The notes under the pieces are model-generated. The model saw only the letters and a program-made list of their open reading frames with translations, did no database searches and was not told the origin of the DNA. Made by a program: the position numbers and the translations under genes. Shown one piece after another: positions 31,919-43,880 of a DNA stretch of 64,000 nucleotides (positions are counted from its first letter, which is position 1; each line of letters opens with the position of its first letter). The stretch lies in contig JALMQS010000841.1 of assembly GCA_024734495.1 (NCBI GenBank), forward strand, positions 2,232,662-2,296,661, written 5' to 3'. The stretch comes from Forficula auricularia (Eukaryota; Arthropoda; Insecta; Dermaptera; Forficulidae).

Positions 31919-32768
31919 GGAGGTCCTTTCGCCGCCAATGTTAAATAAAAAATATTAGATTATAACTATAACTTAATTTTTTATAATAGTTTAACTCTCT
32001 ATTTATGTTTTGGTGAAGTTACAATCACACATTAGCGAGCAAATTTTTGAAAATAAAATTTTTTAAAATGTAAACATTATTTCAGAGTCTTATGAAAAAT
32101 TAAGATCTTGACACTTTCTCTTGAATTATAGTACTATTAGTTGAATAGATAATGTTAAAAAAAACTAAAAGGTTTCTTTTTTTGCAATAAAATATATCAT
32201 TGACCGAGGAATAACAGTATTAATACAACGTATTCCCAAATAATACAAGAGATATTATCAGCTGATTTGAATAAATCAAACTAACTTTTGTATTTAATTT
32301 TTTTTTATAATTGTTTTTATTTCAAATATTTATGGCTTTCATACTATTTATTTTTTAATTCTATTATTTTTCATTCCTATTTTAACTTATTTTATTAATT
32401 TTGATTCATCCGCTTGTTGGTCTTTTACTCGGTCTTTTAATCTCAGGATGGATGGTGAGTATTAATAAGAATAAATAATTAAATTATTTATTATAAGAGG
32501 TATTTTATTTTGGTAAACAAACAATAGTGGGCAATTTTTTTACATTGTTTCGGCATTCTCTGGCTTCATCAGAAACAGAAAAAGAATTTTTTTTTACCTC
32601 TTATAATAAATAATTTAATTATTTATTCTTATTAATACTCACCATCCATCCTGAGATTAAAAAAATGAATTAAAATAAGCTTACCGGTCCAGCATCATTA
32701 TAATTAATTATTTGATTAAATATCAGATACTACACTTCTTTTGACTCAACTGGAGCGAAAGGACCTCC
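31919..32768. mobile_element. TTAA-flanked MITE, family F, copy with perfect ends
   Basis: The first 15 bases, GGAGGTCCTTTCGCC, and the last, GCGAAAGGACCTCC, are inverted copies, flanked by TTAA at 31915-31918 and 32769-32772. The 850 bp interior has a nested palindrome at 32430-32665 and no coding sequence. Confidence 0.75.
32430..32665. repeat. Palindrome with hammerhead-like motif nested in the MITE
   Basis: Arms 32440-32520 and 32590-32665 are inverted (TAATCTCAGGATGGATGGTG and complement). The loop, read on the minus strand (32538-32575), holds CTGATGA, AGCC..GCC, GAAAC, AAT, GTA, with stem I TTT/AAA. Stem II pairing is weak. Confidence 0.7.
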
Positions 32769-32787
32769 TTAACTATACTTACTTTTT

Positions 32788-34375
32788 AACCGACTTCAAA
32801 AAAGGAGGAGGTTCTCTATTCGACTGAATTTTTTTTTTTTTTTTTTTTTTTGTGCCTATGTTACCTCATATCTCCGCCAATTGTGAACCGATTTTGAAAA
32901 AAAAAATTGCATTGGGTTCAGTCTACTTTCCGATTGGTCCCATTTTTACTTTATCCAATGCGAAGCATGGAGAAAGTATTGTAACCGGTCTAGAGGCAAG
33001 CGTGGCTTCAAAGGGTCCCTCAGGTAAAGACTAGGAACCCATGGCCTCAATTAAAGTCACAAATTGTAGTATTCAATTAGGTTGAATTTTACCACGTGAC
33101 GGTTTTGCCAAAAATTACATGGGGTCTCGTCGAGAGGCCAAAAAGTGCTATTTTTTCATTTAGTGCGTGCGGCTGGATGGATGTATGGATGGATGGATGG
33201 ATGTTATCGTTTTCAAGCTTGAGTTGTTTGCCATAAAAGAATTTAGTCTTTGATTTTAAGTCGATTCTTCCACGTTTTCAGTAGAGGTTACCATTAATAG
33301 TCAAAACATCAAAAATGGAATGCAAAAAGGTTATTCCTCTAGTATTAGATAAGAATCGATCGTTATTTTTGATTTTAAGTCGATTCCTCCATGTCTTCAG
33401 CAATGGTTACCAATAATAATCGAAGGGTCAAAAATCTAATGTAGAATTGTTATTCCCCAAGTAATAGATGAGAATCAATCGCTATTTTTGATTTTAAGTC
33501 GATTCCTCCATGTCATCACCAATGGTTACCATTATAACCGAAATGTCAAAAATCCAATGTAGAATGGTTATTCCTCGAGTATTAAATGAGAATCGATCAT
33601 TATTTTTAAATTAAAGTCAACATGAGCTGCAAATTGAAATTGATATCTGTTTAATAATAAAGGAATAAACATATTAATATTTCAAATGAATTTGGATAAA
33701 GTTTAGCAACGATCCGTTGCAGTTTATTTTTCATAGGTATTAGACCTTTTTTGTTAGGTTTGTTCAGGCCTAACTTCTTTGTTTATTAAACGATTTCGAT
33801 GATTCTTTTTTTATCGGTAAGGGGTTATCTTAGAGATGGTGTCATATTAATTTGGTCAAGTTGTGATGATATGATCACTATTAATAACATCACTAAAAAG
33901 AGAAAATAAAAATAATTTTTAAGAAAAAAATAAAAACCGACTTCAAAAAATTAAATGCAACAAATAAAATACACTAAAAGGTATAAAATAATTATTATCT
34001 TATTTAGTTACAACTAAACGACGAAATATTAACATGAAATTACTTTTTGAAGTTGGTGCCAAACATATACCTTTTATGAATCGCACTCGACGGATCTTAC
34101 TTAGTACGTTTGGAGGGTATGCTCGCTTATAGGTATGGTTTGTTTGTACCGACTACTTTTTGAAGTCGGTGCCAAACATATACCTTTTATGAATCAAACT
34201 CGACGGATCTTACTTAGTACGTTTGGAGGGTATGCTCGCTTATAGGTATAGTTTGTTTGGTACCCACTTCAAAAACTAATTTCATGTTAATATTTCGTTT
34301 TAGTTGTAACTAAATAAGATAATAATTATTTTATAACTTTTAGTGTATTTCATTTGTTGCATTTATTTTTTTCTT
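32788..34375. repeat. Foldback family D, copy 3, interrupted and internally duplicated
   Basis: Starts AACCGACTTCAAAAAAGGAG (32788), is broken at 32950 by an insertion, resumes at about 33733 with CATAGGTATTAGACC, and carries the palindrome at 33935-34375. Within it the 113 bp block GAAGTCGGTGCCAAACATAT...GGTATAGTTTGTTT is present twice in tandem (about 34050 and 34163). Confidence 0.85.
32950..33732. mobile_element. Insertion carrying three ~120 bp tandem repeats
   Basis: Begins near TTATCCAATGCGAAGCATGG and ends near CAACGATCCGTTGCAGTTTA, splitting a family D repeat whose unbroken form is at 25560-25620. Units starting TTGATTTTAAGTCGATTC lie at about 33251, 33371 and 33491, each ending GAGAATCGATC. 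A GGAT microsatellite is at 33175-33203. No coding capacity. Confidence 0.65.
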
Positions 34376-34452
34376 AAAAATTATTAGTTAGGATATCCCG
34401 GAATTTAATATTCTTTTTTTGAACATTAAGTAGTAAATCTAAGTACAGTGTT

Positions 34453-35255
34453 TTGCATATTTCTCCCCCTTTATACGCGCACCGACCCTATTCCCGTCAA
34501 CCAGATGGCTATTGTAAGCATGTCAGATTGATTGGTGGATGGTGGTATGTACCAATGTACCAAAGGGCAGGCCGCGTACCCGAGTTCTCGAGGATCACGG
34601 AGACACGCCCACTCGACCGCCACCTGTCCTGTCCTTCTCCCGTTCAGAACAGGTCTTTCAAGGTCTTGCATTATCAAAATCGATGCCTCTCCGCAAAAGA
34701 GCACATTTTTTCCTGGCGATGACTATACTACCGCAGCAATCCAGTGTGAGGCTTTCCCCGCGCGGTGGCGCTGGCGTCGATCCCTCCCCTCCACCCCTCC
34801 GATTCTAACTCGGATTCCGTCTCGGTCGCTCCGTCGGCCGCAAAGCAGAAGCAGTCTGCCACGAGCTTTCAAAAGTATTACATTCGACTATTTGTTATTC
34901 CCCCCCAAGGATTTATATTCCCGAGTTGCGTGCGTGTGATTTAATGACATTTGTGCCGATGAGGTGGTGGTGTTCTTGAAGTGGGTGCATGCATGTGGAG
35001 GGTTGTTGTCGTCGTCGTCGTCGCCGACGGGATTCCTCCAGAATTGTCAACCCAGCATGCCAAGGAAAAGATCGTACAGTGGAAGCCGAACCGGCAAACG
35101 TAAGTTCTCAAAAACCCTCAGGACCAAACGCACTTGTTATCCTCGTCCTTGTCACTCTCCCCTGGCTACTCCTTCTCACTCGCACTCACGGAGTGTAGGA
35201 ATGTCGCTTTCCCCTCTCCTCCACCCCGGTCCCGCGGACACTCCCCAACAAAAGT
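34453..35255 (+). other. GC/CpG-rich island, candidate 5' exon(s) of an unknown gene
   Basis: About 800 bp is sharply richer in GC and CpG than everything around it and is not found elsewhere in the window. Because of the composition several frames are open at once, the longest being 34532-34939 (135 codons) on the plus strand, so none can be chosen. Consensus donors stand at 35099 (CAAAC|GTAAGT) and 35252 (AAAA|GTGAGT). One frame before the first donor reads IPPELSTQHAKEKIVQWKPN; another begins MPRKRSYSGSRTGK. A (GTC)n run lies at 35007-35023. No promoter motif is convincing. Confidence 0.4.
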
Positions 35256-35329
35256 GAGTGCACTTGTTTACCAACCATCCATCCGTGTGCATCACTGATT
35301 CTATCAATTTTATATTGGAACTACGAGAT

Positions 35330-36800
35330 GACACAATCAAATCTTGCAATAGTTTTTGTAAACCGCGGTTTTTCTCAACAATTAAATCTCTCATTATTAA
35401 GACGCACGAGTTTCTTAATATATTCTTATCACATCTCTATTACTTTTCATATTTCTCATATAAACATCGTCTATTTATATAAATAGAAAAAAACAATCAC
35501 AACTTTCAATAAAATTTTTTGAATATGCTGATTTTCTCAACAATTAAATCGAACTGTTTATGCAAGCGTCTTGTATAACAACACATCTCTCAATAAATTT
35601 GTAAATCGCGGTTTTTCTTAACAATTAAATCGGACATTGTTAAAGCGCTATTTTGACTAGCGAGTTTCTTAATATATTCACAATATGATTTTTTCAACAA
35701 TTAAAAGCGCACTTTTTAACAAAATAATTATTTCAATACATTTATAAGTCCCGGTTTTTCTCAACAATTAAATCTCTCATTATTAAATCGATATTTTGAA
35801 TCACGAGTTTCTTAATATATTCTTATCACATCTCTATTACTTCTTAAATTAAATTGACAGGCATTTCTCAGACAAACATCGTGTATTTATATAAAAAAAA
35901 AGTAATCACACCTTTTAATAAATTTTGTTTGAATACCCTGATTTTCTTAACAATTAAAGCTAACTATTAACGCAAACGCGAAAAACAAAACCAATCTCTC
36001 AATAAATTTGTAAATCGCGGTTTTTCTTAACAATAAAATCGGTCATTATTAAACCGCTATTTTGACTAGCGAGTTTCTTAATATATTCTTATCACCTCTC
36101 TATTACTTCTTAAATTAAATTGACATTCATTTCTCAGACAAACATCGTGTATTTATATAAATAAAAAAAGTAATCACATCTTTCAATAAATTTTGTTTGA
36201 ATATCTTGATTTTCTCAACAATTAAAGCTAACTATTAACACAAGCGCGAATAACAAAACCATTCTCTCAATAAATTTGTAAATCGCGCTTTTTCTAAACA
36301 ATTAAATCGGACATTATTAAAACGCTTTTTTGACTAGCGAGTTTCTTAATATAATCCCAATATATTTTGTTTTAAAACGCTGATTTTTTCAACAATTAAA
36401 AGCGCACTTTTTACGCAAGTGTCTTGTATAACAAAAGAATTATTTCAATAAATTTATAAATCCCGGTTTTTCTTAACAATTAAATCTTTCATTATTAAAA
36501 TATTTTTTTTCGTCTTCGGACTTTCTTAACATATAAATAAAAAAAGCAATCATATCTTTCAATAAATTTTCTTTGAATACGCTTATTTTCTCAACAATTA
36601 AATCGAAATTTTTACGCAAGCGTATTGTATAACAAAACAAATCTCTCAATAAATTTGTAAATCGCGGTTTTTCTTAACAATTAAATCGGTCATTATTAAA
36701 CCGCTTTTTTGACTAGCGAGTCCAATATATTTTATTTTAAAATGCTGATTTTTTCAACAATCAAAATCGCACTTTTTACGCAAGAAGCTTTTAACAATTA
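35330..36800. repeat. Complex tandem array with TCAACAATTAAA core
   Basis: The core (C/T)AACAATTAAA occurs some fifteen times, usually after a GGTTTTTCT or GATTTTCT box and followed by CATTATTAAA. Longer units of ~250 bp share AAATCGCGGTTTTTCTTAAC, TTTTGACTAGCGAGTTTCTT and AATAAATTTTGTTTGAAT. It starts ~75 bp after the last donor of the GC-rich island. A short poly-C and (AAAT)n tract closes it at 36820-36860. Confidence 0.85.
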
Positions 36801-36859
36801 ACTTTAATTGTTGAAAACATCCCCCCCCCCAAATAAATAAATAAATAAATAAAATAAAA

Positions 36860-37690
36860 GCGTGTAATATAATAGCGAAATGCGCAAAAGATGACTAATA
36901 ATAAATTTTTCAAAACAAATAATTCATTTTCCTCAATTGAAAAAATGGGAATCCCCATTTTTTTTTAAACCCTCTATTTTTCTATCACATTAATTATTAG
37001 CTACTTTTAACTGAAAATTAGTTAAAAGATCTCTCTAAATATATTCTAAATCATCTAGTTATTTTACAAAACAATTAGGTTTTCCAAACCTACAAATGAA
37101 CTTGTTCTCCATTTCCCAAAGGAAAGGCTAATTGGAATTCATCATCGCATGTCATTCATAAACGACTGATGAATTGTTAGCCTGGAACTAGTTTTGCTGA
37201 TGAGCCACCGCTAATCTTTTCATGGAATACATGAAACATTTACATGAACTCTTGGAATGTTAATTTCCTCTATTTTTTTTAATTCTAAATGGCTGTTGTA
37301 TTTATCCATTCATATTTCTCAGACTATTTATTTATTTGAACTTGACATTATTCTTCTTAAAAACATTTATCATGTAAAAAATAAAATGTGGAGTAATAAA
37401 TTATTTAAAATAAATCTATCATCCTCGTTGATGTTTGCTATTATACAATCCCCACTTACAGTCGTGTTGCTAGCAAGGCAATAGAATTTATTGGGTAGAA
37501 CTTTACTTTGGGTAGTGGTAGAATTAGCATCCTTACACTCAATCAAATGGCCTTATTCATAGAGCAGGCACATATACCTAAATTATTTTCGGGAGGGGGG
37601 ATAGTGCCAAAAAGTTTCTTTGAAAAAAAAGAAAAATTAAAAAAAAAATTTATAAAAATATTGGAACAAATATAATATTAAATCAAATTT
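36860..37690. other. AT-rich spacer, no gene seen
   Basis: Contains no recognised repeat. The ORF at 37257-37484 is Leu/Ile/Phe-rich by composition and unsupported. Confidence 0.5.
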
Positions 37691-37699
37691 ATATTATAT

Positions 37700-38245
37700 T
37701 ATTAAAGTTGTTATAGGGAAATAAGGGCTATATCTTTTATGCAGATAATTTATATTTTATTGCCAACGTTTCGTCAACTTTGTTTACTTCTTCAGGGCTC
37801 TAAAAAGTGACAAGGCCTCAATTAATACATATTATAACAATTTCAAATAAAAAACAAAATTGATCTCAAATAAGAAAAAAACAAAGAAAGATATTTTTAA
37901 TTTTTAAAAAAGAAAAATTATTCAATCTGATTGATGTTTTGACTTGCCTTGAAATGTTTACTAAGAAAGAATAATTGTAGAAATATGCAGGGAAGTTAAC
38001 TATTTTGTATGTAAAATGAGTTTTATATGTGTATTAATTTATTTTTTGTATGTATTGACGTGGTTTTTGAGATCAATTTTGTTTTTGATTTGAAATTGTT
38101 ATAATATGTATTAATTGAGTCCTTGTCATTTTTTAGAGCCCTGAAGAAGTCAACAAAGTTGACCAAACGTTGGCAATAAAATATAAATTATCTGCCAAAA
38201 AGATATAGTCCTTATTTCTCTATAACAACTTTAGTAATAACTTTA
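37700..38245. repeat. Family P foldback repeat with hammerhead-like motif
   Basis: Left arm TAAAGTTGTTATAGGGAAAT..TTTTATTGCCAACGTTTCGT and right arm ACGTTGGCAATAAAATAT..CTCTATAACAACTTTA are inverted, about 330 bp apart. The centre repeats TGACAAGG/CCTTGTCA and ATTATAACAATTTC in inverted order. A copy with shorter centre is at 50326-50620. Confidence 0.8.
37762..37798 (-). ncRNA. Hammerhead-like motif, family P left arm
   Basis: Minus strand: GCC, CTGAAGA, one A, stem II GTAAAC/GTTGAC (one mismatch), GAAAC, GTT, GGC. Stem I pairs GCC with GGC. Stem III is only ACGT, self-complementary, as expected if two molecules pair. The right-arm copy is damaged (CAAAC for GAAAC). Confidence 0.5.
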
Positions 38246-41205
38246 ATAGATGGACATAAATAATGAAAATAATTTATATTATAGGTGAATTAGATTTTCA
38301 AAATAATATTAAGTTTTTATTTTTAAAATGCCCCCCTAGAAATGTAAAATGTAAACTGACCAAATATTTCTTTAAAATAAATTGGATATTGATAGAAAGC
38401 TATGGCTCGAAGTCAGAAAATATTATAATTAATTAAGGGAATCCTTTGGTAATGTAATTTATATACGTATTGGAAATAAATCATTTGAAATTAAAAAAAA
38501 AATTCCTTTCCATTTATATACCTACTATACGACCGAGATGATTTTCTGGGAAGCCCCGGTTCCTATACCCTAAGCCCTAAGTGTATAAAGCATTAAGTGT
38601 TTGTAGTAATCTAAAAAAAGAACTATAAAAATGCATTTGATCCGTATAATAGACTTAAAGGGACATTTTCAAAGAAAATCACTCTTTTTTAGCTAAAGCT
38701 TTCGTTTTTTTATTTGAAAAGAAAATTGTTGTCAGAAATATAATAAAAAGGGCTTTACACAGTGTACAAAGGGGATTTATTTTGGTAATGGATTATCTCA
38801 CCCTCCCTCTTTACAACAAAATTTCTCGCTTTCTTCTAAATATCGTTTAATATTTAATTATTTCAAATGATATCCCTATGCCAATTCAGAGTCTAATTTT
38901 TAGAGCAACAACTTTAATTTAAAATTAATTGTATAAGCAACATAAGTCCGGTTCTGAAATTTGATCAGCGTTAATGATTTATTAACTACAACTTTACTAT
39001 ACATATTTTAAATCAAATATACCTATGGTCCATATAAGAACCAATGATAAAAGATACTTATTCGGAATGTCTTCCATTTATATACATCATTAGATCGTTT
39101 TTAATAGTTATTTAAATTACCAAGGGTTGTTGCTGTATTGACAGTACCTCTTTCGCAAGTCAACAACATCAAAATCTAAATTTTTTTCGAATAAAAAATA
39201 TTATAAAAAAAATTTAAACACATCACAATTAATATATTTTAATTTAGAGTAAGGATTAGCTAACATCAGCTTTTTTATCTGATATAGTGCAAATAATTCT
39301 AATTAACTAAATATAATAAATAAACGTCTTTTGACTCGTTTAGTCAACAGTGAATTTTGAATATTACTTTTTAAGTGAAGCATTTGGACTGATATTTTCG
39401 ATCATTTAGATTTGACATAATTTCAACACACAACCCTGGGTCAGAAAGTTTTTTTTTAACTTTACCTGACGATAATCTTATCTTATAAATAAAAGTTTTT
39501 TTGTTTTTTTCTCGAGTCATACGATTTGACTAGAGTTAATCAAGAACATGAATTATGCTTTCAGCCAACTTGTCCCTATTCACTACGTCGTTAAAAGTCC
39601 GATTTTTAATCTAGATTAATTACAGTCGAAAACCCTTGGTATATATCCTGATTGTCTCTTAGGACCAGTTAAATGTAAGTTTGTATACCTATTTGTTATC
39701 GATTAATAACATATTAACAAAGGTTCAGATTTTTAATCCAACATTGCCTTAATGTCAGAGCAACCTTAAAAGTCAAGGATAATGTTTGGAAACTGAGACT
39801 CAGTAGAAGTTTTCAATATTACCCAGTATTACTAGTAGACCAGTATTGCTATTAAAACTCATAGAGTTAGTTTATTATAATATATATTTTGCACGATCTC
39901 AAAATTACAATTAAATAATTTTTTATTATTTCTTCATCACAGTGACAAGAAAAAAGTAGAAACTAACAACTGCAATGATATAAATTGAAATATAAGCCTT
40001 AATTCGATGTCTTCAGATCTGTAACCAGTTAGAAAATGAAGTTAGAACAAGCAATTACATATATAAATTTCTGTAAGTATAATTCATACTTTTCCAAATT
40101 TTTGATTTTTTTTTTCATTTATTAATCAAAATTGAGCCGTAATGCGTGACGCATCACGCGTCTCGGTTGGTACCAATTCAAGCAACAGATGGCGCTGCAG
40201 CATTAACTCTAAGCTTAAATTAATAACATATATTTAAATTTTGGCGCTCATGTACATTTTATTTTCCTGGTCAGTAAATGGGATTGAGCCGTCTCGAGTC
40301 ACGTTACGGGTCACGGTTGAGGTATGGTCTAGTACCCATTCAATCATTGTCGGAAAATATATTAATTATTCCTTTTCAAAAAATTATTAAAATTTATATT
40401 TTTATAAAAAAATAAATTTGAATAATTTTAGAATATTAGAATAATAAATGCCATATAAGTTATCACTTCTATCGTGTGGTCTTAAGCACACACCCGAATT
40501 TTTATTAACAATCAGTCTCGACATGTCGTTAGTATCTGAAAAAAAGAAAACTTTTTGTTTAATCTAAATGCGATATTTTTGTATTAAATAATTTAATTGA
40601 AGCTCAAAGACAATTGACGTCATCTTTTATAATTGGATTCAATTCGACTTCAACTGTATCTATGTATAACTATAAACGAATAAATAGAAAGCAGACGAAT
40701 ATCATACATCCATTGAAGCTACACTGAATATATATAAATAAATATAAAATTGAAATTTCTTTAATTTCTTTTTCTTCATTTAAAAATTTCGAATATATTT
40801 CCTATTAACTAACGAGTCAGAAATAATATGTATACGTAATTTCCAAACGGTGATATAACCGAGTTAATTTTGTAACGTTTCTTTCCTTACTAAATTCACC
40901 ATTAATCACAGAAACATATTATTTTTGAAGATAATTTCAGATTTACCAGAGAATTTCAATTACTAAAGCATCATACTCGATGTCTTAACTAGTTTATGAC
41001 TGCGCTTATACTCCTAAAAAAGACAGAGCTATTTGCTAATTAATAATAATTTAAATAATTCTCATAAATTTGAAAAAAGCTTTTTTTTAATACATATTAA
41101 TTATTTAATTATTTAGGGTGATAAGGGATTTTTCATGGTCGACAGAATCGAAAAAATTGAGAGGTATACAATGCGGTATTGCTAAGTAATTTGTTTTGAA
41201 AATAA
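38246..41205. other. AT-rich spacer, largely featureless
   Basis: Nearly 3 kb without recognisable exons. Only the patch 40128-40340 stands out: two ATTGAGCCGT phrases ~150 bp apart, each followed by CG-containing runs (GTGACGCATCACGCGTCTCG; GTCACGTTACGGGTCACGG), with CAACAGATGGCGCTGCAG between them. Confidence 0.5.
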
Positions 41206-41209
41206 GGTC

Positions 41210-41885
41210 AATTGAATTTGTAAACAAAGAGAAACAAAGAGGTTGTCCTCTGCTTGATGCAAATAAACATACACACATATATATCGAGATGATATATCTG
41301 TATATATATTATTTATTTGTTTGAGACTATAGTTTCGAAGACTTGGTCTTCATCATCAGTCTTTCTTTAATTATAAATGTTTTTCATGGAGTCAATATCA
41401 TATGGATATTGAAAACTTGGTGTTCCTTCATCACTGGTGGTTGACCTGGAACTAACAAAGACATTTTCTTTTCGGTTCACATTCAAATATATTTCCCTTT
41501 CTCCTTGTTTTACAAAGAGAAAGGTTGACAATGGAAGGGTTTTTCTTTTTTCTTTTATCTTTTGTTAGCAAACATCTTAAGCAGATTACTATTTGACAAC
41601 TCTATTTGATTGTTTAAACAAAGTTTTGAATTTCTATTGAGTGATTTCAAAATTTCTAAAGATTCGATTGCCCTAATTAATTTTGGGTTCTTGAAAGACT
41701 GATGATGAAGACCAAGTCTTCGAAACTATAGTCTCAAACAAATAAATAATATATATATACAGATATATCATCTCGATATATATGTGTGTATGTTTATTCT
41801 CATCAAGCAGAGGACAACCTCTCTGTTTCTCTTTGTGAATCAACAACTCTGCTACTCTCGGCAAAACAAAAACTTTTCAATTGAA
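41210..41885. repeat. Foldback family C, copy 1
   Basis: Arms 41217-41395 and 41697-41885 are inverted copies: AGAGGTTGTCCTCTGCTTGA, TATATCGAGATGATATATCT, TTTGAGACTATAGTTTCGAA and GTCTTCATCATCAGTC. The spacer 41396-41696 is unique and contains 'GTTGACCTGGAACTAAC'. The right end GCTACTCTCGGCAAAACAAA is shared with family B. Confidence 0.85.
41697..41735 (+). ncRNA. Hammerhead-like motif, family C copy 1 right arm
   Basis: GA, CTGATGA, one T, stem II GAAGAC-CAA-GTCTTC (perfect), GAAAC, TATA, GTC, TC. The left arm has the same motif on the minus strand (about 41325-41366). Confidence 0.55.
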
Positions 41886-41999
41886 TTTGTAAACCCTAAC
41901 GATTATTTATTTTTTATTTATTTGTTTAATTTTTTAAAATTTATTTATTATATAAATCATCAATGGAGTAAAAAGAATAACGAAATGAGATGAAGAAAA

Positions 42000-42750
42000 A
42001 AAGAAGTTTCAAAATGTCAAATACATACAATGTTTTTATTCAATTCAAGAGTCCCTTATTGGCAATTGATGGAAGGGGCTTCTGGTATTGGCATTGATTC
42101 TATTTATTTTCCTCACAAATTGCTTAAACGAGGGGGAAAAAAAGAAAAGTTTTAGAAAAGGTCCAGGAAGAGGTAAACAATTTTATCTAAATTGGAACGC
42201 TTGTTATATATTTTTTTCTTTTATTAATTTAATAAAATAATCAATCATTTTGAAAAAAGTTTAGATAATTAATCAAATAAAATGGACTAGAAGAAAAAGG
42301 TTTCAGATTTAATCTAGACTAAAATTTTAAATCTGAGGAATAATTTCAAAAATTATTTTGGTTACATTTATCAAAATAGTCTTTTTTTGGGGGGGGGGCC
42401 TTCACAACTCTCCTTTTAGCCCTCCGATCCTCTCACACCGAATGAGTGTGGCCACAGCAGAACGGTATAAAAACCTTAAATAGTCTTTAAATGAATTTTT
42501 ATGTTCAAATGTTTGCGTTGAGAGAGTTAAGTTTAAATTATGTAATCTATTCATGTTTTGGAATACTTTTTTTTTGCAAAAACAATAAGAGCTGTAATTT
42601 TTAAGAGTATATCAAAGAGAATGATTTATTATAATTTGATAGTACCTAATGTAGCGACAATTAGAAACAAAATGAAAACATTTTATTGCCTAGAATAAAA
42701 GGGTTTTTTTAATAAGAAATCAAAGGGGAAATTTCATTTGAGAGAGTAGA
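42000..42750. other. AT-rich spacer
   Basis: No repeat or exon supported, apart from a poly-G run at 42391 and GGCCACAGCAGAACGG at 42451-42466, which recalls a family X end. Confidence 0.4.
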
Positions 42751-43553
42751 GTTTGGTCAAGTATTGTAATCGTGCGTTGAAAAAGTGTTTTTTTTTGCTT
42801 CTTTTTTTCGAAATATCTCAAAAAAGGCTGAAACTATTTTGATTAAAAAAATTGGACGAAACCATGACATTTCGCTCTATAAAAAAGCCCTAATAAGTGA
42901 ACATCGAAAAAATTATATTTTTCGAGGTAATAACTGTTTTGTCAAAATGTCTGTTAGTACGTTAGTAGTGCGTTATCAAATTTTTGTGGACGCACTAGCT
43001 CAAAAACTAGTGTGAATAACAAAATGTAATTTCACATGTAGTTTAGGTGCATTGAGATTAAAAGCTGATTAGATTTTGTTTGAAATCGAACAAAAAATTA
43101 AGGGGGTGAGGAGCGGGGGGTAAAAATTAAAAATATAAGATTTTCAAACTACAAAAACCGAAAAAATGAAATATACCATATAATGAACCTATAATAAAAA
43201 ATAGAGTTATTATTTTTTCGGGGGCCAAAATTGGCGGTGTTCAAAAAATTAGAACTAAAGCCTCTAATGGAAGACGAAATTTTGCACATGAACCCTATAC
43301 GACCATATGAAAATGAATCACTCTGTGTAATTGAGGGTGTGGGGGTTCAAAAATATTTTCAAACAAAAATCGAATATATGTGATATTTCTAATAAAATTG
43401 TCTCATAATTGAAAGGAGATATTATTAATTGCTAATGGGCCGCAAATTAAGATGGGGGTTCTTTCGTAAATGATTATAAATTATTTTAATTCAATAATAA
43501 ATATAAGAAAGTGGCCAGGTTTATGGTAAAGTCATGTGGATGGCCACACCAGT
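42751..43553 (-). repeat. Repeat family X, copy 5
   Basis: Runs from GGTCAAGTATTGTAATCGTG (42757) to GTGGATGGCCACACCAG (43552) on the minus orientation, with the same modules as the other copies. The left end lacks the CCATACCCTG part. Confidence 0.8.
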
Positions 43554-43749
43554 TTATTTTTTTTCTTTTCGGCTTAAATACCCGATTGAATGAATATTCA
43601 TTTTTATTTAGTTTATTCACCTTTCAACGAATACACAAATAGGACACCCCCATTGATTTGATTCTGAGACATTTCAGCCCCCGACAAAATATCTCATGAC
43701 AAAATAACCCTTCCCCTCGTGAATCTTATGAGTAATGCAAATCGACTCC

Positions 43750-43880
43750 GGTTCGGTTAATATATATTCAGTTCGGCTCGGTTGGGTTCGTATAGCTCCT
43801 TTTCGGGCTGGTTTTTAGACGGTTCGGTTGGCGTCAGTCCGAAAGGAGCTATACGAACCCTGAATATATATTAACCGAAC
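43750..43880. repeat. Hairpin with ~45 bp arms containing CGGTTCGG motifs
   Basis: GGTTCGGTTAATATATATTC and GGTTCGTATAGCTCCTTTTC on the left are complemented by GAAAGGAGCTATACGAACC and GAATATATATTAACCGAACC on the right; the left arm has an extra ~8 bp (GGCTCGGTT). Confidence 0.85.

Noticed and set aside
32446..32458. Tiny exon-like CTCAG|GATGGATG|GTGAGT
   Set aside because: It sits in one arm of a palindrome and its complement is present in the other arm; the signal is part of the repeat.
35330..36800. Regularly spaced repeats suggesting a CRISPR array
   Set aside because: Spacers are not unique, unit length varies, no cas genes, and the host is eukaryotic.
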